Shown: positions 41,639 to 50,740 of the stretch, one piece after another
Layout of the letters: each line of letters opens with the position of its first letter
Position numbering within the stretch: the stretch's first letter is position 1
NCBI GenBank assembly: GCA_033344915.1
Contig: JAWPML010000001.1
Coordinates: 2,290,369-2,354,368 of the forward strand
Direction: 5' to 3'
DNA length: 64,000 nt
Source of the DNA: Acidimicrobiales bacterium
Lineage (GTDB): Bacteria; Actinomycetota; Acidimicrobiia; Acidimicrobiales; Aldehydirespiratoraceae
The notes under the pieces: generated by a model
The model's database searches: none
The model's input: only the letters and a program-made list of their open reading frames with translations
Told to the model about the DNA's origin: nothing
Made by a program: the position numbers and the translations under genes

Positions 41639-42543
41639 TAGAAGTACCCCTCCTTCTTGCGGTCTTCCATCGCCGCTTCGGACACCCGGTCGTCGGCGCG
41701 GGTGGCACCTCGCTCGGTGATCCGGGTGGCAGCGACTTCCTCGATGATCTTGTCGATGGTGTCGGCCGAGGACTCGACCGCACCGGTGCAGCTCATGTCG
41801 CCGACGGTGCGGTAACGCACGGTCTCCATGAACGGCTCCTCGTCGTCCATCAGCGTGATGTAGGGCCCGGTCGACAGCAGCATGCCGTCGCGCTCGAAGA
41901 CCTCACGCTGGTGCGAGAAGTAGACGTTGGGGATGTCGATCCCCTCTTCCTTGATGTACTGCCAGATGTCGAGCTCGGTGTAGTTCGAGATCGGGAACAC
42001 CCGGATGTGTTCGCCCTGCTTGATGCGCCCGTTGTAGAGGCTCCACAGTTCCGGTCGCTGGTTCTTCGGATCCCAGGATCCGAACTCGTCGCGGAACGAG
42101 TAGACGCGCTCCTTGGCCCGCGCCTTCTCCTCGTCGCGACGGGCGCCACCGAAGAGGGCGTCGAAGCGGTGCTCGGCGATGCCGTCGAGCAGGGCCGTGG
42201 TCTGGAGCCGGTTGCGACTCGCCCGCGGTCCCGTCTCCTCGACGACGCGGCCGGAGTCGATCGCATCCTGCACGGAGGCGACCACCAGCCGGGCACCGAG
42301 CTCGGCGACACGCCGGTCCCGGAACTCGATGACCTCCGGGAAGTTGTGGCCCGTGTCCACGTGCATCACGGGGAACGGCAGCTTCGCCGGCCAGAACGCC
42401 TTCTCGGCGAGCCGGAGCATGACGATGCTGTCCTTACCCCCGGAGAACAGGAGGCAGGGATTCTCGAATTCGGCAGCCACTTCGCGGAAGATGTGAATCG
42501 ATTCCGCTTCGAGCTGGCGCAGATGGGTGAGGTCGTAGGCCAT
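41638..42543 (-). CDS. cysD: sulfate adenylyltransferase subunit 2 CysD
   Basis: CysD is the adenylating (PAPS-reductase-fold) subunit of ATP sulfurylase, which makes APS from sulfate and ATP. The 301-residue protein has LLFSGGKDSIVML (PP-loop SGGKDS near 34-39), VDTGHNFPEVIEFRD, FGGARRDEEKARAKERVYSFRD and FPISNYTELDIWQYI. ATG 42543 opens the cysDNC operon. TAACAT lies upstream in a 92-base gap shared with divergent cysQ. Confidence 0.95.
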   Translation of the reverse strand: MAYDLTHLRQLEAESIHIFREVAAEFENPCLLFSGGKDSIVMLRLAEKAFWPAKLPFPVMHVDTGHNFPEVIEFRDRRVAELGARLVVASVQDAIDSGRVVEETGPRASRNRLQTTALLDGIAEHRFDALFGGARRDEEKARAKERVYSFRDEFGSWDPKNQRPELWSLYNGRIKQGEHIRVFPISNYTELDIWQYIKEEGIDIPNVYFSHQREVFERDGMLLSTGPYITLMDDEEPFMETVRYRTVGDMSCTGAVESSADTIDKIIEEVAATRITERGATRADDRVSEAAMEDRKKEGYF

Positions 42544-42635
42544 AGACGGGGTCAATGTTACGGTCGTCCGGCGCGGTTCCGAAATGGGCACTCTGGCCCA
42601 CGCCCGGAAGCCGCCGGAACCGAGACACTGGACCG

Positions 42636-43397
42636 ATGCCTGCCACGCCCGAAGATCACCAACTCGCCGCCGACCTCGCCGAGGAGGCGGGTCGTCTTCT
42701 CGTCGAGATCCGGGCCCGGATGCACGCCGCGGACACCCCGCCCGCCGTCCTCAAGGACGAGGGTGATCGCCAGGCCCACGAGCTCCTGATGGAACGCCTC
42801 CAGGCCGCGCGGCCCGACGACGCCATCCTCTCCGAGGAGGGGAAGGACGATCCCGTCCGGCTCCGCGCGGCCCGCACCTGGATCGTCGACCCCCTCGACG
42901 GCACCCGCGAGTTCTCGGAGGTCCCCCGCACCGACTGGGCCGTCCACGTCGCCCTGGTCGAGAACCATCGCCCGATCGCCGGCGCGGTCGCCCTCCCGGC
43001 TCTGGAGCTCGTGCTCTCGACGGCGGCCCCGGCCGTGCTCAGCGACTCGCCGGCCGACCCGCCCCGGATGATCGTCTCCCGCAGCCGTCCGCCCGCCGCC
43101 GCGACCCACGTCGCCGAGGCGCTCGGCGCCGACCTGGTCGAGATGGGCTCTGCCGGCGCCAAGACCATGGCCGTCATCCGCGGCGAGTGTGAGATCTACG
43201 CCCACTCGGGCGGGCAGTACGAGTGGGACTCGTGCGCACCGGTGGCCGTCGCCGCGGCGGCGGGCTGCCACGTCAGCCGCATCGACGGCAGCAAGCTGCT
43301 CTACAACCAGGAGGACCCCTACCTCCCGGATCTCCTCGTCTGCCGGCCGGAACTGGCGGACGCGGCCCTGGCCGCGTTGGCCTCCTTCGAGGACTGA
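42636..43397 (+). CDS. cysQ: 3'(2'),5'-bisphosphate nucleotidase CysQ-like (inositol monophosphatase family)
   Basis: CysQ hydrolyses PAP and PAPS, clearing the by-product of sulfate assimilation. The 253-residue protein has ILSEEGKDD and IVDPLDGTREF (about 88-96), the two metal-binding motifs of the lithium-sensitive phosphatase family, and YEWDSCAPVAVAAAAGC near the end. The family includes inositol monophosphatase and fructose-1,6-bisphosphatase, but placement opposite cysDNC favours PAP(S) phosphatase. GACACT sits six bases before the ATG. It is followed by the UbiB-type kinase. Confidence 0.9.
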   Translation: MPATPEDHQLAADLAEEAGRLLVEIRARMHAADTPPAVLKDEGDRQAHELLMERLQAARPDDAILSEEGKDDPVRLRAARTWIVDPLDGTREFSEVPRTDWAVHVALVENHRPIAGAVALPALELVLSTAAPAVLSDSPADPPRMIVSRSRPPAAATHVAEALGADLVEMGSAGAKTMAVIRGECEIYAHSGGQYEWDSCAPVAVAAAAGCHVSRIDGSKLLYNQEDPYLPDLLVCRPELADAALAALASFED

Positions 43398-43411
43398 CAC
43401 ATACTGATGAC

Positions 43412-44953
43412 GTGACGCAGTCCCCCTGGTCCGTCGATCCGGACGACATGGCGTGGCGCGCCGGAGTGCCCGGGCTGCGTCGAGCCTCGCACCGGCGGCT
43501 GCCCACGCTGATCGAACCGACCCGGCGTCCACCGGGGCGTCGGGCCATCACGGTCGTCCGCCACATCGGCACCGCCCTCGCCGGCTGGGCCGTCAACGGC
43601 CGCCGGAAGGGCGGCTCGGCGTCGAAAGCCGACCTGTCGCGGCGGCTCCGGGAAGCAGCCGAGGCGCTCGGTCCGACCTACATCAAGCTCGGGCAGATCA
43701 TCTCCAGCGGTGAAGGCATCTTCCCGTCGGAGCTCGTCGCCGAGTTCGTCAAGTGCCGGGATCAGGTGCCGGCCGAGGACTTCCACCTGGTGCGCGAGGT
43801 CGTCGAGCGCGATCTCGGTGCGCCGCTGGAAGCGGTGTTCGCCTCGTTCGACCGTCGCCCCATCGCGGCCGCGTCGATCGCCCAGGTGCACGGTGCGACC
43901 CTGCGCGACGGCACCGACGTCGTCGTGAAGGTGCAGCGCCCGACGGTGGACACGCTCGTCCACCAGGACCTGCGGGTGATGGCCTGGCTCGCCCCGTATC
44001 TCGTCGGCCGGATCCCCATCACCGCGCTCGCCAACCCCCCGGCCCTCGTCGAGGTCTTCGCCCACACGATCAGCGAGGAGCTCGACTTCCGGGTCGAGGC
44101 GGACAACATGATCGACGTGGCCCGGGTCTTCGTGGAACTCGGCCAGGACCAGTTCGTCGTTCCCCGGCCCCATCCCGAGCTCGTCACCCGACGGGTGCTC
44201 GTGATGGAGCGCATCGACGGATTCAACTTCGACGACCTCGAGTCCTACGAGGCCCACGGCGTCGACACCCATGCCGTCGTCCGGGCGGGGATGATCGGCT
44301 TCATGGAGGGCGCGCTCGTCCACGGCGTCTTCCACGGCGACCTGCACGGCGGCAACCTCTACGTACTCCCCGACGGCCGCACCGCCCTGCTCGACTTCGG
44401 GATCACCGGACGGATGAGCGAGGCCCGCCGCCTCGCGTTCGTGCGTCTCCTCATCGCCGGGATGATGAACGACCCGATGGGCCAACTCGCCGCGCTGCGC
44501 GATCTCGGCGCCCTCCCCGACGACACCGACCTCGACGTCGTTGCCGCGGATCTCGGCATCTTCGGCGACCCGGTCGACCCGACCACCATGACGGCGGACG
44601 AGCTCGTCGCCGAGCTCCAGCGCGTCATCAAGGCCCTCCTCGGGTACGGCGCCCGGATGCCCAAGGAACTGATGCTGTTCGTGAAGAACATGGTCTTCCT
44701 CGACGGCGCCATCGCCCGCCTCGCCCCGGACCTCGACCTGTTCGCCGAGATCGCCCACATCGCCGCCTACTTCGCAGCGACCCACGGCGAGAACCTGGCC
44801 CAACAGGTCGGCATGGACCCGACCGTCTACGAGTTCGACCCGGACGGGGTGCGGGCCGCGTTCGGCGTCGACGACACCGTCGAGACCATGACCTACCGCG
44901 ACCTCCAGGCCCGCCGCGAGCTGATCCGCAACCGACTCCGCGCGCGGACCTGA
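43412..44953 (+). CDS. ABC1/UbiB-family atypical kinase (AarF)
   Basis: The 513-residue protein has the ADCK signatures: [35 protein letters not shown] (KxGQ motif), [18 protein letters not shown] (A-rich loop), [51 protein letters not shown] (catalytic HGDxHxGN and DFG). UbiB proteins support quinone biosynthesis or lipid handling in the membrane. No clear C-terminal membrane helices are seen, unlike E. coli UbiB. CATACT is six bases before GTG 43412. Quinone type is not decidable here. Confidence 0.88.
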   Translation: MTQSPWSVDPDDMAWRAGVPGLRRASHRRLPTLIEPTRRPPGRRAITVVRHIGTALAGWAVNGRRKGGSASKADLSRRLREAAEALGPTYIKLGQIISSGEGIFPSELVAEFVKCRDQVPAEDFHLVREVVERDLGAPLEAVFASFDRRPIAAASIAQVHGATLRDGTDVVVKVQRPTVDTLVHQDLRVMAWLAPYLVGRIPITALANPPALVEVFAHTISEELDFRVEADNMIDVARVFVELGQDQFVVPRPHPELVTRRVLVMERIDGFNFDDLESYEAHGVDTHAVVRAGMIGFMEGALVHGVFHGDLHGGNLYVLPDGRTALLDFGITGRMSEARRLAFVRLLIAGMMNDPMGQLAALRDLGALPDDTDLDVVAADLGIFGDPVDPTTMTADELVAELQRVIKALLGYGARMPKELMLFVKNMVFLDGAIARLAPDLDLFAEIAHIAAYFAATHGENLAQQVGMDPTVYEFDPDGVRAAFGVDDTVETMTYRDLQARRELIRNRLRART

Positions 44954-44990
44954 TCGGCTGACTACGTTCCCTTCTCTCGAAAGGACAGCC

Positions 44991-45656
44991 ATGCGTCTCG
45001 TCGTCGCCGAGTGCACCGTCGACTACGACGGGCGCCTCCAGGCCCACCTCCCCGCCGCCACCCGCCTCGTGATGGTGAAGGCCGACGGCTGTGTCGCCAT
45101 CCACGCCGACGGCGGCGCCTACAAGCCGCTCAACTGGATGAACGCCCCGAACCGGCTCATCGAGGACCGCGAGGAGGGCGTCTGGACGGTCACCAGCCCC
45201 AAGGGCGAGGTGCTGACGATCACCTTCCACGACATCATCAGCGACTCGTCGCACGAGATGGGCCAGGACCCCGGGCTCCAGAAGGACGGCGTGGAGGCGC
45301 ACCTCCAGAAGCTTTTGGCCGACGACCCCACGTCCATCCAGCCGGGCCTGCGCCTCGTGCGCCGCGAGTACCCGACCGACATCGGTCCCGTCGACCTCCT
45401 CTGCCGCGACGAGGACGGCATCGCGGTGGCGATCGAGGTGAAGCGGCGGGGCGAGATCGACGGCGTCGAACAGCTGACCCGCTACCTCGAGTTCCTCAAT
45501 CGGGACCCGATGCTGCGGCCGGTGCGGGGCGTCTTCGTCGCCCAGGAGATCAAGCCGCAGGCGAAGGTTCTGGCCACCGATCGCGCCATCGACTGGGTCG
45601 AGGTCGACTATGGCGAGTTGCGCGGTATCGAGTCGCCCAACCTGAAGCTTTTCTAG
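44991..45656 (+). CDS. nucS: mismatch-specific endonuclease NucS
   Basis: NucS (EndoMS) cleaves both strands at mismatches and is the non-canonical mismatch-repair enzyme of actinobacteria and archaea. The 221-residue protein has an N-terminal DNA-binding part ([38 protein letters not shown]) and a C-terminal RecB-like nuclease domain with [35 protein letters not shown] (catalytic D, E-x-K near 132-150). It ends PNLKLF, a beta-clamp-binding-like tail. It has a good Shine-Dalgarno (AAAGGA) with a leader, unusual here. Confidence 0.95.
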   Translation: MRLVVAECTVDYDGRLQAHLPAATRLVMVKADGCVAIHADGGAYKPLNWMNAPNRLIEDREEGVWTVTSPKGEVLTITFHDIISDSSHEMGQDPGLQKDGVEAHLQKLLADDPTSIQPGLRLVRREYPTDIGPVDLLCRDEDGIAVAIEVKRRGEIDGVEQLTRYLEFLNRDPMLRPVRGVFVAQEIKPQAKVLATDRAIDWVEVDYGELRGIESPNLKLF

Positions 45657-45683
45657 GCGCAGACGCCACTACCCTTCGCCGCC

Positions 45684-47351
45684 ATGCGTTTGACGGTGGC
45701 GATTCTCGCAGTGGTCGCGCTCGCGATCGTCGGGCGTTTCTTCGTCGACGACGTCATCGACTCGGCCGACATCCCCCGCGGTGTCGTGGTGGACGGCATC
45801 CCGGTCGGGAACACGGATCGCGACACCGCCGCGGCCCGCCTCGGCGCGCTCCGAGCCGATGCCGAGGTCACCCTCACCTTCGCCGACCAGAGTCGCACCC
45901 GCCCGCTCGCCGACTGGGGAGTCACGCTCGACGTCGACGCGACCCTCGACGCGGCCGAGGCGATGCGGGGCGGCGGTCTCGTCCGCTTCCTGCGCTGGAA
46001 CGCCGCCGTGCTGCGCGACCGAACGGTCGACCCGATCTGGACCGTCGACCGCGACCTGCTGGCGGCCCAGTTCGACAGCGATGATCTCGGCATCGTGTTC
46101 GAGACCTCGACGATCGAGCTCGTCGACGGCCGCTTCGAGCCCGTGGAAAGCCAGACCGTGCCCCTCGTCGATGTCGACGGGCTCGCCGACGCCCTGCTCC
46201 TCGCCGTCGACGACCCGGCCTACGCCGAGATCGCGGTCCCCTCGCGGGGCGAGGACGAGATCCTCGGCGATTCCGCGCTCGCGGCGGCCGCCAACACCCT
46301 GACCGACACCGAACTCACCGTCGTCCTCGCCGGCCAGCTCCAGGCACACACGTTCGACTCCGCCACGCTGCGGGAGTGGCTCGACGTGGCCGGCGCGAAC
46401 TCCAGCGGGGACTTCCGCTTCGATGCCGACCGGGTGCACGCGAGCGTGGCCGCGGCCTTTCCCGAGATCGGTGACCCGAACGCGCCGGGCGTGCAGTTCG
46501 CGATGGGCTTCGACGGCGAGCCGTGGATCCTGGGGGGCATCCCCGAGGCCGAGTGCTGCGCGGCCGACACCGCCGCGCGATTGTTCGAGCACCTCCTGGT
46601 CGGGCCGGACGAGCCGATCATCGTCTTCCCGTCCGAGCCGGAGGACGCCCAGGGCCTCAACTGGGCCCACGGGCTCGGGGTCACCGAGGTCGTCGGCGAG
46701 TTCACGACCTTCTACACACCGAACCAGACCCGCAACATCAACATCGCCCGCATCGCCGAGCTCACCCGCGGCGTCGTCATCGAGCCGGGGACGACGTTCT
46801 CCGTGAACGACTTCGTCGGGCGGCGCACCCGAGCCAACGGTTTCGTCTCGGCCGGCGTGATCAGCAACGGCGTCTTCAGCAGCTCCGTCGGCGGCGGGAT
46901 CTCGCAGTACGCGACGACCCTCTTCAACGCGGCGTTCTTCGCCGGTCTCGACTTCGGCGAGTACCAGAGCCACTCGATCTACCTCGATCGCTATCCCTAC
47001 GGCCGCGAGGCCACGGTCTCGTTCCCCGCGCCGGACCTCCAGATCCGCAACACGACGCCGCACGCCATCCTGTTGTGGCCCACGACCAACGCGGACTCGA
47101 TCACCGTGCGCATGTACGGCACGCCCTATGTCGTCGGGGAGCAGACCGGCCAGACCAGCCGCAGCGAGGGTGCCGCCTGCACCCGGGTCACCACCGAGCG
47201 CACCCGCACCTGGCTCGAGGACGGCCGCACGGAGACCGACACCGTCACGGCCCGCTATCGCCCCGAGGGCATCTCGTGCAGCGGCGCCTCCACCCGGCCG
47301 ACGACCACGACGACGACCACGTCGACCACGGTTCCGACGTCGGTTCCGTAG
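45684..47351 (+). CDS. VanW family protein with peptidoglycan-binding-4-like domain
   Basis: The 555-residue protein has one N-terminal hydrophobic anchor (about 4-18), two internal peptidoglycan-binding-4-like repeats, and the VanW domain (about 345-500): EFTTFYTPNQTRNINIARIAELTRGVVIEPGTTFSVNDFVGRRTRANGF and SSVGGGISQYATTLFNAAFFAGLDFGE. The tail is a Thr-rich repeat (about 535-550). VanW domains occur near vancomycin resistance in other phyla but their role is unknown; an envelope-linked role is inferred. TACCCT lies eight bases before the ATG. Confidence 0.87.
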   Translation: MRLTVAILAVVALAIVGRFFVDDVIDSADIPRGVVVDGIPVGNTDRDTAAARLGALRADAEVTLTFADQSRTRPLADWGVTLDVDATLDAAEAMRGGGLVRFLRWNAAVLRDRTVDPIWTVDRDLLAAQFDSDDLGIVFETSTIELVDGRFEPVESQTVPLVDVDGLADALLLAVDDPAYAEIAVPSRGEDEILGDSALAAAANTLTDTELTVVLAGQLQAHTFDSATLREWLDVAGANSSGDFRFDADRVHASVAAAFPEIGDPNAPGVQFAMGFDGEPWILGGIPEAECCAADTAARLFEHLLVGPDEPIIVFPSEPEDAQGLNWAHGLGVTEVVGEFTTFYTPNQTRNINIARIAELTRGVVIEPGTTFSVNDFVGRRTRANGFVSAGVISNGVFSSSVGGGISQYATTLFNAAFFAGLDFGEYQSHSIYLDRYPYGREATVSFPAPDLQIRNTTPHAILLWPTTNADSITVRMYGTPYVVGEQTGQTSRSEGAACTRVTTERTRTWLEDGRTETDTVTARYRPEGISCSGASTRPTTTTTTTSTTVPTSVP

Positions 47352-47376
47352 CGACGCGGTTCGTAGGATGGCCGGC

Positions 47377-48669
47377 GTGAGCGAGGTCCCGGCCGACGAA
47401 CCCCTGAGCGACCTCGACGCGCTCCTCTGGGCCGTGGACGACCCGAGACACCGCACGACGATCGCCGCGCTGGCGCGCGTCGACGGCCGGGTTGACCACG
47501 ACGAGCTCGGCCGCCGCGTCGACCGGACGAGCCGCGCCGTGCCCCGGTTGCGTCAGCGGGTGACCGCGGACGCCTCCGGCCGGGCGATGTGGACGACGGA
47601 TCCCGCGTTCGATCCCGACCGACACCTGGACGTCGTCACGGTTCCCGACAGCTCCGACGACGCCCTCGCCCGGCTCGTGCGCGACCGGGTGGCCCAGCCC
47701 CTCGACCGGGAGCGACCCCTGTGGGAGCTCACGCTCGTCGAGGGGCCGCCGGGTGACGACTGCGCCCTGCTGGTCACGGCCCACCACGCGATCAGCGACG
47801 GTGTCGGCGGGGTGGCGATGATGGCGGCGCTCTTCGACCTCGACCTCGACCCTGACCTCGATCCAGACCTCGGTCCGGGCATTGCGGTCGAGCCCGTCTC
47901 CCGCGAACAATCACGCCAGGACCCGCCCCCGTCGATCACCGATCGCGCCTGGCGGCTCGGCGAGACCCTGGGCGCCGCGTACCGGGTGCTCCGCCCGAGT
48001 GAGGGCGAGGCCGTCGTCGCGCCGGCTCGGTCCGCCGAACTCGACCTGCGCTTCCTCTCGCTCGATCTCGACGACCTGCGCGCCGCCGGTGCTCGGGTCG
48101 GCGGCACGATCAACACCGCGTTCCTGACCGCCGTCGCGATCGGCCTGGCCGACCACGCGGCGATGACGGGCCGCACCCCACTGCGGATCGGCGTCCCGGT
48201 CAGCACCCGCACCCACGACTGCGAGACGGGCAACTACTGGAGTCCGACGCGCATCGACGTGACGCTGGCCGCCGGGGCTGAGCCCGATTCGGTCGCCGCC
48301 CGCCTGGTGGCTGACTCGGCCCGCCTGCGGGGCGATCCGATCCACGAGCTGCTGCCGTTGGCGGCGGCGGGCCTCCGCCTCCTCCCCGAGCAGGCTGCGG
48401 CAGCCGTCTTCCGCGCCGTGTCGGCGGGCGCCGACGTGGCCGCGTCGAACGTGCCGGGGTGTCCGTTCCCCCTCCGCCTCTGTGGCCGCCCGGTCCGGGA
48501 ACTGATCCCGTTCGGCCCCCTCAGCGGCACCGCGGTCAACGTGACGCTGCTCAGCTACGCCGGCGTGGCCCACATCGGCATCGCCTCCGATCCGGCGGCG
48601 ATCACCGATCCGGATGCGCTGGCCCGCGACCTCCGCCACGCCTTCACCGCGGTGGTCAAGGGCAGCTGA
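47377..48669 (+). CDS. WS/DGAT-type acyltransferase (wax ester synthase/diacylglycerol acyltransferase family)
   Basis: The 430-residue protein has the catalytic HHAISDG (HHxxxDG) at about 137-143, with VTAHHAISDGVGGVAMM around it, plus DPAAFDPDRHLDV-like N-terminal and C-terminal NVPGCPFPLRLCGRPV, the wax-synthase-like family layout. These enzymes join acyl-CoA to fatty alcohol or diacylglycerol. GTG 47377 is chosen because TAGGAT ends seven bases before it; ATG 47368 is the alternative. It overlaps the next gene start by one base (TGATG), so the lipid genes are coupled. Confidence 0.85.
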   Translation: MSEVPADEPLSDLDALLWAVDDPRHRTTIAALARVDGRVDHDELGRRVDRTSRAVPRLRQRVTADASGRAMWTTDPAFDPDRHLDVVTVPDSSDDALARLVRDRVAQPLDRERPLWELTLVEGPPGDDCALLVTAHHAISDGVGGVAMMAALFDLDLDPDLDPDLGPGIAVEPVSREQSRQDPPPSITDRAWRLGETLGAAYRVLRPSEGEAVVAPARSAELDLRFLSLDLDDLRAAGARVGGTINTAFLTAVAIGLADHAAMTGRTPLRIGVPVSTRTHDCETGNYWSPTRIDVTLAAGAEPDSVAARLVADSARLRGDPIHELLPLAAAGLRLLPEQAAAAVFRAVSAGADVAASNVPGCPFPLRLCGRPVRELIPFGPLSGTAVNVTLLSYAGVAHIGIASDPAAITDPDALARDLRHAFTAVVKGS

Positions 48670-49910
48670 TGATCGACGTCGAGACCCTCATCGTCGGAGC
48701 GGGGCCGGCCGGCACCGCGGCCGCGATCGAGCTCGCTCGCCACGGTCACGAGGCGCTCGTCGTCGACCGTGCCACCTTCCCGCGCGACAAGTGCTGCGGC
48801 GACGGGCTCACCGCCCTCGCCTTGCGCGAGCTCGAAAACCTCGGGCTCGAGCCCTCCGAGGTCGAGTCGTGGCGGGTCGTGGACGAGGTCGTCATCCGTG
48901 CCCCCGGCGGCCGGGAGCGGCGCTACCGGCTCCCGGACGGCCCGGGCTACCACGCCGCCGTCGCCCGGCGCACGGACCTCGACGCCGCCCTCGTCGACCG
49001 GGCGATCGAAGCCGGGGCCACCGTCGAACAGGGCGTCATGCTGCGCGACGTCACCGCCGACGACCACGCCGTCACCGCCGAGATCGACGGCCTCGGCACC
49101 GTGCGGGCCCGCCATCTGATCGCCGCCGACGGCATGTGGTCGCCGGTCCGCAAGGCGCTGGGCCTGCGGGTCGACGGCTACCGCGGCGAGTGGCACGCGT
49201 TCCGTCAGTACTACGAGAACGTCAGCCCCCGGGCCGGCAACGAGCTGATCGTCTGGTTCGAGAAGGACCTCCTGCCCGGCTACGCCTGGTCGTTCCCGCT
49301 CGCCGACGGACGGGCGAACATCGGGTTCGGCATCCAACGGGGCGGCGCCCACGCGGTCGGCGACATGAAACAGCTGTGGCCGGACCTGCTCTCGCGACCG
49401 CACATCCGCGAGGTCCTCGGGCCGGACGCCCAGCCGGAGGAGCCGCACAAGGCCTGGCCGATTCCCGCCCGCGTGGGCCGGGTTCCCCTGGTCGGGCCGC
49501 ACACGATGTTCGTCGGTGACGCGGCCGCGGTGACCGACCCGATGACCGGCGAAGGCATCGGCCAGGCGCTGCTGACCGGGCGCCTCGCCGCCGAGGCGAT
49601 CATGGGTGACCCCGAGAGCGGCGGGAGGGATCCGGTGGCCGCCTACGAACGGGAGGTCCGTCGCGAGCTCGTGGCGGACGACCGGATGGCGCGGGTGCTG
49701 ATCCCGCTCCTCGCCCGCCCGCTCATCGCCCGGGGCGCCCTCAGGCTCACCGGCGCCACCGACTGGACCCGCCGGAACTTCGCCCGCTGGATGTTCGAGG
49801 ACTACCCGCGGGCGATGGTCGCCACCCCGCGCCGCTGGCACCGCGGCATGTTCGCGGGTGCCGGCGCGTTCCCGGCCCGCTCTACAGTGAGCCCCGATGG
49901 CCGCCCCTGA
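48669..49910 (+). CDS. geranylgeranyl-reductase-family FAD-dependent oxidoreductase
   Basis: The 413-residue protein has the FAD dinucleotide fold VETLIVGAGPAGTAAAIELARHGH (GxGxxG), RATFPRDKCCGDGLT (Cys-rich redox/substrate motif of the GGR family), YHAAVARRTDLDAALV, and the second FAD motif FVGDAAAVTDPMTGEGIGQAL. GGR-family enzymes saturate isoprenoid chains on menaquinone, lipids or chlorophyll. In this coupled set with an acyltransferase and PAP2 phosphatase, a lipid or quinone side-chain role is plausible. Confidence 0.9.
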   Translation: MIDVETLIVGAGPAGTAAAIELARHGHEALVVDRATFPRDKCCGDGLTALALRELENLGLEPSEVESWRVVDEVVIRAPGGRERRYRLPDGPGYHAAVARRTDLDAALVDRAIEAGATVEQGVMLRDVTADDHAVTAEIDGLGTVRARHLIAADGMWSPVRKALGLRVDGYRGEWHAFRQYYENVSPRAGNELIVWFEKDLLPGYAWSFPLADGRANIGFGIQRGGAHAVGDMKQLWPDLLSRPHIREVLGPDAQPEEPHKAWPIPARVGRVPLVGPHTMFVGDAAAVTDPMTGEGIGQALLTGRLAAEAIMGDPESGGRDPVAAYEREVRRELVADDRMARVLIPLLARPLIARGALRLTGATDWTRRNFARWMFEDYPRAMVATPRRWHRGMFAGAGAFPARSTVSPDGRP

Positions 49911-50433
49911 CCACGACGACGCCGCCGGCACGGTCGACGCGATCGACGCGGCCGTCGATGTCTGGTGGGAACGACTGCGGGGCATCCCGGCCGTCGACCG
50001 CGTGTACTACGCGGCGTCGGAAGCGGCCGACTTCTCCGTGCTCTGGCACGCGGCCGGCGTGATCCAGGCGATCATCGAGGACGACCCGAAGATCGCGATC
50101 GGCCTGAGCGCCGCCCTCGGCGTGGAGTCGGCCCTGATCAACGGGCCCGTGAAGTCGATGTTCAAGCGCAGCCGACCGGTACAGGACGTGCCTCGGCCCT
50201 ACGCACTGCGCCAGCCCCGCACGAGCAGCTTCCCGAGCGGGCACGCGTCGGCGGCCATGGTCGCGGCCGCACTCCTGTCCCGCCACACGGGCGGGGCGGC
50301 CTGGTACGGCGTGGCCGCGATCGTCGCGACGAGCAGGATCCACGTGCGGATCCACCACGCGTCCGATGTCGCCGGTGGCCTCGTGATGGGCGCCGCGCTG
50401 GGGGCGATCGCCCGGCGGGTGATCGCCGGGTAG
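49897..50433 (+). CDS. PAP2-family phosphatase
   Basis: The 178-residue protein contains the three PAP2 motifs: KSMFKRSRP (KxxxxxxRP), FPSGHASAAMVAA (PSGH) and SRIHVRIHHASDV (SRxxxxxHxxxD). It has several hydrophobic helices. It probably dephosphorylates a lipid phosphate, for example phosphatidate to diacylglycerol or an isoprenyl pyrophosphate. TACAGT lies eight bases before the ATG and inside the previous gene's end (14-base overlap). Following WS/DGAT and GGR genes it fits a storage-lipid or isoprenoid module. Confidence 0.87.
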   Translation: MAAPDHDDAAGTVDAIDAAVDVWWERLRGIPAVDRVYYAASEAADFSVLWHAAGVIQAIIEDDPKIAIGLSAALGVESALINGPVKSMFKRSRPVQDVPRPYALRQPRTSSFPSGHASAAMVAAALLSRHTGGAAWYGVAAIVATSRIHVRIHHASDVAGGLVMGAALGAIARRVIAG

Positions 50434-50439
50434 AGCCGG

Positions 50440-50622
50440 CTAGTTGACGCCGGCGGGCTCGGCCGCCGGATCGGGAACGAACGTGAGAATGGTCCGCAGA
50501 TCGAGCAGGAGGTCGGCGACCTCGCTCGTGGCCACAAGATCGCGTCGCATCATCTCACCCAGCCCGCGGTCGATCACCGCAAGTGCTTCGTCGAGCTGCA
50601 CGCCATCGATGGCTTCCGTCAT
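50440..50622 (-). CDS. small hypothetical protein (60 aa)
   Basis: The product (MTEAIDGVQLDEALAVIDRG to PAAEPAGVN) is a 60-residue acidic helical protein with no recognised domain. ATG 50622 is supported by a Shine-Dalgarno (GGAGGT) about ten bases upstream, rarer here. The minus-strand promoter region has GTGTCATCG-N8-TATGGT at 50656-50678, a weaker relative of the RecA-NDp motif. It is divergent from the methyltransferase-Mug fusion and convergent with PAP2. Confidence 0.6.
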   Translation of the reverse strand: MTEAIDGVQLDEALAVIDRGLGEMMRRDLVATSEVADLLLDLRTILTFVPDPAAEPAGVN

Positions 50623-50655
50623 CCTGCAGGACCTCCAGGTCGTTGGGTTGAGGGC

Positions 50656-50678
50656 ACCATAGTCGCGCGCGATGACAC
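50656..50678 (-). promoter_or_regulatory. weak RecA-NDp-like promoter
   Basis: On the minus strand GTGTCATCG (50678-50670), eight bases, TATGGT (50661-50656). TGTCA, the N8 spacing and TAnnnT are kept, but the last three bases of the 9-mer differ. It drives the 60-aa gene if real. Confidence 0.35.
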
Positions 50679-50740
50679 CCAAGGGTTGGTCGGGCGGCCC
50701 CCGAACGGCGGAAAGAGCCGAACGACCTACGATCGACCCG

